From contig JAENRU010000489.1 in NCBI GenBank assembly GCA_016647705.1, positions 1,116,001-1,180,000 on the forward strand: a DNA stretch of 64,000 nucleotides, in the 5' to 3' direction. Below the pieces are notes generated by a model that saw nothing but the letters and a program-made list of their open reading frames with translations, was not told where the DNA came from and made no database searches. The position numbers and the translations under genes were made by a program. This DNA comes from Eucommia ulmoides (Eukaryota; Streptophyta; Magnoliopsida; Garryales; Eucommiaceae). How positions within the stretch are numbered: the stretch's first letter is position 1; each line of letters starts with the position of its first letter. Shown here piece by piece: positions 57,427 to 64,000 of the stretch.

Positions 57427-58068
57427 ATGAAAAAGCTCTACCGGAAAGGCATAGTTCATCCGACTCCTCCACCCATCTCCGACCACCTCTCGTTTCTACC
57501 CGCAGCCATCTTGACTCTCGCGGCTGCTCTCTCGCCGGAGGAGAGAGAGGTTTTGGCGTACCTCATATCCTGCACATCCGGCAATTTTTCCGTCAATCGG
57601 AGAACCACCCAGAAGACGAACCAAACCAGCGGCGGAGGCGGCGACGACCACCCTACGTCGTTCAACTGCAGCTGTTTCCGATGTTACATGAGTTACTGGG
57701 TCAAGTGGGACTCGTCGCCGAATCGGCAGCTGATACACGAAATCATCGACGAGTTTGAAGGTGGGTTGTTGTCGGCGAAGAACAAGAGAGATAAAGGGAA
57801 GAGAGAGAGGAGGAAAAGAGGGATTAATGGCTCCTCGTCGTCGTCGTCGTCGGCGGCGACTGATGAGATGAAGATGATGATGAAGAAGAAGACTGAGCCG
57901 ATTATTATAACTCGGAACGAGTTGACCGACTCTGACTCGGTGGAGGACTCCAGCGGCGGCGGTGGCGGCGAGGATGATGGAGAAGAGGAAGGAATTGAGG
58001 TGGGTTCGGTGAGGAGGATTGTGAGTTTCCTTGGGGAGAGGATTTGGGGTGTTTGGGGCCAAGGATAA
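57427..58068 (+). CDS. Conserved plant protein of unknown function, CxCxxC motif, 213 aa
   Basis: A single uninterrupted frame beginning MKKLYRKGIVHP. Residues 22-50 form a hydrophobic, helix-prone segment (LPAAILTLAAALSPEEREVLAYLISC). Residues 80-105 carry the hallmark FNCSCFRCYMSYWVKWDSSPNRQLIHEII with Cys-81, Cys-83 and Cys-86 (quoted here by positions; key residues C-x-C-x-x-C, W, DSSPNR). Then comes a Lys/Arg-rich tract (118-133), a Ser run, a Met/Lys stretch, a Gly/Glu acidic tract, and a closing VRRIVSFLGERIWGVWGQ. I recognise this as a plant-wide uncharacterised family; the Cys set could bind metal, but that is inference. Absence of introns and the TCTCTCTCTAG leader support the chosen start. 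Confidence 0.85.
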   Translation: MKKLYRKGIVHPTPPPISDHLSFLPAAILTLAAALSPEEREVLAYLISCTSGNFSVNRRTTQKTNQTSGGGGDDHPTSFNCSCFRCYMSYWVKWDSSPNRQLIHEIIDEFEGGLLSAKNKRDKGKRERRKRGINGSSSSSSSAATDEMKMMMKKKTEPIIITRNELTDSDSVEDSSGGGGGEDDGEEEGIEVGSVRRIVSFLGERIWGVWGQG

Positions 58069-58307
58069 GGGAGGAAGGAAAATCATGAAGGAAAGAAAAA
58101 AGGTTTGTTCATGGTTTTCCCTTCATTAGATTTTTCCCTTTTTTTTTTTTTTTTTTTTTGTAATATATTACCCTTTTACCATGTAAAAATGGGTAGTTTT
58201 GAATGATAATTAATTGATTAATGTTGGTTTATTTATAATTTTTTTAGCATTTTATTTATGAATCCTACAAATTGTAAATGGAGATTAATTAAGCTAAAGT
58301 AGTTGAG

Positions 58308-58395
58308 ATCGGTCTCTGGGATTCGAACAGAAAAGTACTTGTTAGGAGCGGTCTCTAGGGATTCGAATAGAAAAGCACTTGTTAGGAGCGGTAGT
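58308..58395. repeat. Two-unit direct repeat, 3' of the CxCxxC gene
   Basis: Two units of about 43 bp each contain GGTCTCTRGGGATTCGAAYAG and AAAAGYACTTGTTAGGAGC. They lie about 240 bp after the stop codon. Confidence 0.85.
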
Positions 58396-58619
58396 CACGA
58401 CTCGCACCCCGAAATAGTCTTTCAAAGTAAATTGAGAAATAATTGGATTTCCATGATTTTTTCATTTAAAAAAAAAAAAAAAAATCATTGGAAAGTGTAG
58501 GCACCCTCATAAATTTTTGGAATATATTTTTTTTGTTTTGATAAAAATAATTAATTAATAGTAAATAATTAGGGGTGTTAAGTGAAATTTAGTAAACAAA
58601 TATCACACAATTTGGGCAC

Positions 58620-59110
58620 TAAGGCCCCGTTTGTTTCCGTCCCGTGAATTAATATACAAAAACGTATTTATAAATGTATTTATATTCTTATGTATTTTCA
58701 AAATTTTGTGATTAATTTTGAGATTTCTTAGAATTTGAGAAATAATAATAATAAAAAAAAATTGTTTCTATTCATTCTTACAAAACTTTTCTCAATTAGT
58801 TGCATAAGTATAAATATTGAAAACCACCACTACGCTGGCCGGCCATCATCCACGCCCACAATTATCACCACCCGCGTCGTCCACCATCACGCTTAACCTC
58901 TACAATGTCGATCCACAATTACACCGTATATTCATCTTCTCGCTCTTTCTTTGTGTGTGTGTATCATACACACATAAACTCTCCAAGTTTGGTTGCAACC
59001 GAACACATTTTTTGTTTCGTTTCTTCTAATAAATTATAAAAATATTTTTAAAAAAATTATCGTTAACGAACGCAATTCTGTTTTCAGAATATTCTAAAAC
59101 GGAAATATAA
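58620..59110. repeat. Dispersed repeat fragment (GGCCCCGTTTGTTTCC type)
   Basis: Starts AAGGCCCCGTTTGTTTCCGTCC and drifts into a block with CGAACGCAATTCTGTTTTC at the right. It is a decayed relative of the 35411-35925 element. A short Pro/His/Ser open frame here is not gene-like. Confidence 0.4.
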
Positions 59111-59980
59111 TTTTCATCATCTTTTATTGAAAGTAGAAAGAGTCTAATAAAAAAGCGAAAATGTTAATCAAAATTACCTTTTACATAATTTTACTCAATC
59201 ATCATATTTCTTTAAGAATACTTTCAATTAATTATTATATATTTTTTTAAAATAATTATCTTCTCAATCACTTATTTCAATTAAAAAAAAAATCATTTTA
59301 CCATCATTTTCAAAAATATAATAAATTGAAAAATATTTAAAATTGTTATATAAAAATTTAGGGTGTTTTGACCAAATAAGTTTGACTCATTCAAAATTGT
59401 CTACCCCTTGATTGGGGGTACATTGACATGAAAGTGAAAGATTGGAAAATAATATCAAAAAGATTGAAGGACCCAATTTTAATAACAAAACAAATTAGGG
59501 GGGGCAAAGTGTAATAATTCCAATAATTGGGGTAGCTTTCGCCATTAACGAGGCGGCAAAAGCTTGCTTCGATTAAAGCAAAGGTCCCCACCAAACCCTT
59601 CTTTTTGTTGTTCCCCAACCAAAGGCATCTATTCTCTCTCCATTTTTTTAAATTAAAATAAAAAAATAAAATAAAATATTTGTTTAATTAGAAAATAAAT
59701 TTATTATTTTGGGTTTTTTTCTCTTATATTTGTTATTAAAGTTTTTTTTTTTTTTTTTTTTTGAACAATTCACGTAATTAAAATTTTAATTCACACAGTT
59801 TAAATGTTACAGTTATTTTTTTAAAAATTCAAAATTACTGTAAAAAATCCAAAAGTCATTGTACGCCATAAAAAATTGATATAATTTTTTATATGAAAAA
59901 AATACTTTGGACTTATGAAAAAAAAAATTATTATAGCACATGAATTGCACAAGTTAAAATTTTAATTTTGTGATTTGTTA
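59111..59980. other. AT-rich spacer
   Basis: No gene or classified element was seen. At 59745-59960 there is a decayed copy of the AATTACTGTAAAAA..GTACGCCATAAAA..TTTTTATATGAAAAAA repeat that also occurs near 6.05, 17.65 and 33.2 kb. Confidence 0.45.
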
Positions 59981-59984
59981 AAAA

Positions 59985-60459
59985 AAAAACATATTGTTAC
60001 TCTCACAAGAATTAAGAATATAAATTTAAATTTGAAAAAAAAAAATTATTGCTCTCACAAAAATTAAAAATATTAATTTAAGTTTAAAAACAAATTTGAA
60101 ATTTTGGGAAAATAATAATTTTTAATTTTTTTTTTTTTGTTCCAAAAAGATAGGAAGCAAATCCGTTAAATAAACATGGTCTAATATTTAGTATTTAGTC
60201 AAATTAGAAAAAAAACAAAAAAAAAAAACAAAACAAAAAAAAGTAGTTTTTGAATGTTGAATTCTTCAAAATAAGAAGAATTCAATATAGGTATTAATTT
60301 GTTTATTTTTAAGTTTCAAAATAAAATGAACCATATTAATGTCTAGAATAATTATTAATTCAACTAACAATTTATGTGGTGATCAATAATGATTATGGAG
60401 TACTAGTTTTTAGAGAGACATTGAATTTAATGTGAAGTTAAGGGGTTGTTTGGTGGTCC

Positions 60460-60533
<74 letters not shown>

Positions 60534-61080
60534 CATTCACATTTATTTCAATCCAGCAAATTGGAAACATCGTTAATAATTTGAGATTGAAAATGGGTTG
60601 TTCTCAACACATGACATTTTAATGAGATATTTTCGTTATTTTATTAGTCTATTAAACCTAAGACGTTTTTTTTCTCTATAAATGATTTAATTTTATCTCT
60701 CTCATTTTTAGATGAATTGTTGTCAATAAAACGCTGAGAGAAAATGTTTTATCCAAAATCATTAACAACGTTTTCAATTTTGTAAAATTAAAATAAATGT
60801 AAAACTTGAATGATGAAATGTATAATTTAACAAACTACAAAATCCTCGTAAACACCCATCCCGATTTTTAATCTTTTACATGTTTAGCATAATGGTCTAA
60901 ATATTTTCTTAATAAACTTTTCAATATAAAATTCTACTTGCACTTTGAAAAAAAAAAAAACACTAGTATATTAAAATGTCAATTTCAACTATTTATTAGA
61001 GTAAAATCAACACTTAGAGTTAGTAACACATCTTTTCATTTATAACTAAAAAATTAATATATATATATATATATATATTA
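59985..61080. repeat. 1.1-kb tandem duplication, copy 1
   Basis: Matches 61130-62225 with an offset of 1126-1140 bp. Shared landmarks are CAAAAAGATAGGAAGCAAAT (60143), GTAGTTTTTGAATGTTGAATTC, GTGGTGATCAATAATGATTATG, GAGACATTGAATTTAATGTG, and TTACATGTTTAGCATAATGG (about 60875). It carries a long TA run (60464-60528) that is much shorter in copy 2. Non-coding. Confidence 0.85.
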
Positions 61081-61129
61081 TATATTTCTTGTCAATTATT
61101 GTTCGACTTTCCATAAGGATATTTTAGAA

Positions 61130-62225
61130 ATTTAATCTTGAAAAAAAATTATTTGTTTTTTTTTTTTAAAAAAATATTGCTCTCACAAAAATTAAAATAT
61201 ATTAATTTAATTTTTAAAAAATTGAAAATTTTGGGAAAAGAATAATTTTTAATTTTTTTTTTTGGTTCCAAAAAGATAGGAAGCAAATACATTAAATAAA
61301 CATGGTCTAATATTTAGTCAAATTTAAAAAAAAAAAAAAAGTAGTTTTTGAATGTTGAATTCTTCAAAATAAGAAGAATGCAATATAGGTATTAATTTAT
61401 TTATTTTTTAGTTTCAAAATAAAATGAACCATAATAATTTCTAGAATAATTATTAATTCAACTAACAATCATATGTGGTGATCAATAATGATTATGAAGT
61501 ACTAGTTTTTAGAGAGACATTGAATTTAATGTGAAGTTAAGGGGTTGCTTGATACTATATATATATATATAGTGCATTTTAAATTCATGATTTAAAGAAA
61601 TAAAATTTTACCTCAGGTTTGACATTTATTTCAATTCCGCAAATTGTAAACACTGTTAATAATTTTGGACAGAAAATAAATTATTCTCAACACGTGACAT
61701 TTTAATGAAATATTTTCATCATTTTATCAGTCTGCAAAACTTAAGACGTTTTTTTTTTTTAAAATAGTTTAACTTTATCTATCTGATTTTCAAATAAATC
61801 ATTGAAAAACGTTTTAAATTTAGTGAAGTGATAAAATAACGAAAATATTCTCATTAGAAGACCACGTGCTGGGCACAATTTAATTTTTATCCAAAATTAT
61901 TAATAACGTTTTCAATTTTACAAGATTAAAACTAAAACTTGAATGATCAAATGTACAGATAAACACCCACCCCATACTTTTCTCTTTTGCTAAATAAAGT
62001 TTGTTTTTTAATCTTTTACATGTTTAGCATAATGGTCTAAATATTTTCTTAATAAACTTTTCAATATAAAATTCTACTTGCACTTTCAAAAAAAAAAAAA
62101 CATTAGTATATTAAAATGTCAATTTCAACTATTTATTAGATCAAAATCAACACTTAGAGTTAGTAACACATCTTTTCATTTATAACTAAAAATAATATAT
62201 ATATATATATATATATATATTGTTA
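61130..62225. repeat. 1.1-kb tandem duplication, copy 2
   Basis: Second unit of the duplication at 59985-61080. By eye, identity over the landmark blocks is above 90%, with indels concentrated in homopolymer and TA runs. It holds an extra CACGTGCTGGGCACAATTTAA segment (about 61863) not obvious in copy 1. Confidence 0.85.
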
Positions 62226-63436
62226 CTGGAGAGGTATTAGTTTGATTGGCGAGAGAAAATATTCTATTTTTCTTGTCAGTTCGACTTTCTAAAAGAATAT
62301 TTTAGAAATTAAATCTTGAAATTAATTCTGAATATACCAGATCGATTTAGAAAAGTATATCTGTCTGGAAAAATAATTAGTGACAGATAATAAATAGTCA
62401 AAATGTGAATAAATTGATCTGAACACGTCTTACCGTTAAAAAAACATAAAAATTGTGGCGTGTGTTGTCGTTATTCTTGGCCACCTAACATATTATTGTG
62501 GCTTATTTAATGCAAAAGGTTGACATTTAATGGAATCATGGGAATCCACATTTGCTTGCTTGAATATCGATCTTTATAAAACTTGGAAAAATAAATAAAT
62601 TAAAGTTTTTTTTTTTTTTTGGCTCAAGTCTCAATGGTTAGTACATCTTAAAATATTTTTCATTGAAAATGTTATTGTCACTCACAAAATATTCATTTGC
62701 ACTCTAATTATTTTTGTAAAATCAACGATCGATCCAGAAAATTAATTAAACAATTTAGAGAGATTATATAAAAAAAATTAAAAAAAACCTATTTTATTAA
62801 AATTATAAGAATAAAAACGTAAATTATCAAAAACTGAAGGCGGATTTGAGTCTTCCGAAACTTGTATATCATCTACACTAAATATTTGAAGTGTAAATAA
62901 TTTTGTAAGAATATATTATTTATATTTATTTTTATCCAAAAATTAATGGTTCGTATATATATATATATATATATGTCATTTTCATTATTTTCATCATCAA
63001 TCCTTTGGACTTCAAATTTGGGGGTTATTTTAGTCAAAACATTTGTCTTATTGCCCAAAACATACTTCTAGGAAAGTCCATTTTTTTATGTAGAATAAGT
63101 CAACAATTGAAGTGTCAATTCAAATCAACACTCTTTTCACTACAATTCAACATTGACAAAGTAAAAGAAAATGACATTTCTGACCCCCATATTTTTATTA
63201 ATAAAATCACTAATTAAACAAATCAATTCATTTCATATGCAATTTATTTATATTATTTATATATTGTACATCAACTAATCACAATTCACAAGACAAATAA
63301 TTTTTTTAAATTGATCCCAAATTTACTAATTTTAAGTAGAAAAAAAAAAAAACTAAAAATCAATTCAATTGTAATACAACAACTACAACAACAAGTAAGT
63401 CTTTGTCTCACTTAAGTAGGGTCAGCAATTACAGTA

Positions 63437-63467
<31 letters not shown>

Positions 63468-63590
63468 ATGTATGTATATGTATAGGGGAAAAAAAGCAAC
63501 TAAACTTTGTTTATCCTATAAAAACTTACATTAAATAGGTAAAGAGAGACAAGAGGATTATGTACAATGGGTATTACACTAAACTATTGA
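62226..63590. other. AT-rich spacer 3' of the kinase gene
   Basis: AT-rich with TA microsatellites at 62955-62976 and 63436-63480. No gene, intact element or RNA was recognised. The kinase on the minus strand ends at 63844, so its 3' UTR may extend into the right side of this stretch. Confidence 0.5.
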
Positions 63591-63599
63591 AACTTGTTA

Positions 63600-63815
63600 C
63601 TTGAGTTGACGTTTGTTGAGTGTTTTTATTTATTCTCAAATTTTCACTTTTTGTTCTTAGAAAATTTGGAACAAAAACAGAAACGTAAAAATTCTATTCT
63701 GTTTCCAAAAAATTGTTTTGGTATTTTTTTTTTTAATCCAGAATTTTATGAGAACAAAAAATAAAATTTGGAAAACAAAGACACTAAACAAACGGGACAA
63801 AATAAAAATAATGGT
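63600..63815. repeat. Dispersed TTTTTGTTC/GGAACAAAAAC repeat copy
   Basis: Begins near GTTGACGTTTGTTGAGTG and ends near GACACTAAACAAACGGGAC, with inverse-like ends and alternating TTTTGTTC/GAACAAAA blocks. It lies within 30 bp of the kinase stop codon, so probably within the transcribed 3' end. Confidence 0.5.
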
Positions 63816-63843
63816 TTCTGATCCTTATCGAAAATAAGATCAG

Positions 63844-64000
63844 TTAAGCATGTACAAGTACTGAAGAATTCATCAAAACACAGCCTTTTAACCGTTCGAG
63901 GATAGCATTTTTACTTACGAGACCTGAATGTAGAGTAAGAGGTAAACCCTCTTTCACACACTCATCGTACTTCTCCAGCGCTGATACAATGTCGCTAAAA
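63844..64000 (-). CDS. Probable Raf-like protein kinase, C-terminal end (partial)
   Basis: Read from the right edge on the minus strand, one frame is open for 51 residues to a TAA at 63846-63844. It runs FSDIVSALEKYDECVKEG, LPLTLHSGLVSKNAILERLK and GCVLMNSSVLVHA. The start matches the end of kinase subdomain XI (usually RPxFxxIVxxLE), and the tail resembles plant Raf-like dual-specificity kinases, which have ECVKEGLPL and LERLKGCV-type ends. A GTAAGT inside the frame (after SGL) could be a splice donor, but the frame reads through to a family-like terminus, so read-through is preferred. The rest of the gene is beyond base 64000. Confidence 0.7.
   Translation of the reverse strand, partial: FSDIVSALEKYDECVKEGLPLTLHSGLVSKNAILERLKGCVLMNSSVLVHA

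Noticed and set aside
57496..58086. 196-codon open frame on the minus strand
   Set aside because: It is the antisense of the CxCxxC gene, whose plus-strand product is recognisable.

Overview
This is AT-rich nuclear DNA from a flowering plant, most likely a eudicot. The genes carry GT-AG introns and match plant-specific families, and plant TRIM elements, Au-type SINEs and many MITEs fill introns and spacers. The species cannot be named from the sequence. All gene models are conceptual splices made by reading exon ends and reading frame by eye.

Layout. (1) 1-5.7 kb: the last two exons of a DUF3537 (plant gustatory-receptor-like) membrane protein lie in a 2.4-kb segment that is duplicated head to tail almost perfectly. 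(2) 7.0-10.3 kb: an intact four-exon RIN4-like immune regulator with a TRIM nested in a MITE in intron 2. (3) 10.7-33.8 kb: a tandem segmental duplication carrying two intact copies of an IBR1-like peroxisomal short-chain dehydrogenase (254 aa, C-terminal SRL). Copy A is compact (3.6 kb); copy B spans 9 kb because about 4.2 kb of nested repeats, including an array of TTAACGTTAA palindromes, sits in intron 1 and about 1.2 kb in intron 5. The copies are separated by a retroelement remnant. (4) 35.0-35.4 kb: a complete 357-bp TRIM. (5) 36.4-37.9 kb: a DUF506 gene. (6) 38.4-41.5 kb, minus strand: the plastid purine enzyme GAR formyltransferase, five exons. (7) 43.5-46.7 kb: a conserved plant protein of unknown role with an EAR-like LxLxL motif. 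(8) 47.9-50.2 kb, minus strand: a mitochondrial pyruvate carrier subunit. (9) 52.1-53.6 kb: Mediator subunit MED11. (10) 57.4-58.1 kb: an intronless conserved plant gene of unknown role. (11) 58.1-63.8 kb: AT-rich spacer with a 1.1-kb tandem duplication. (12) 63.8-64.0 kb, minus strand: the C-terminus of a probable Raf-like protein kinase that runs off the window.

The genes are unrelated housekeeping, hormone-metabolism and immunity genes, not an operon or a visible biosynthetic cluster. Two neighbouring pairs are divergent (GAR formyltransferase with the EAR-motif gene; pyruvate carrier with MED11), each with a transposon-like element in the shared promoter interval. No rRNA gene, convincing tRNA gene, CRISPR array or complete autonomous transposon was seen. 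The most unusual signals are the duplicated receptor-like 3' exons, the palindrome array inside IBR1 copy B, and paralogue comparisons that date or delimit several element insertions.
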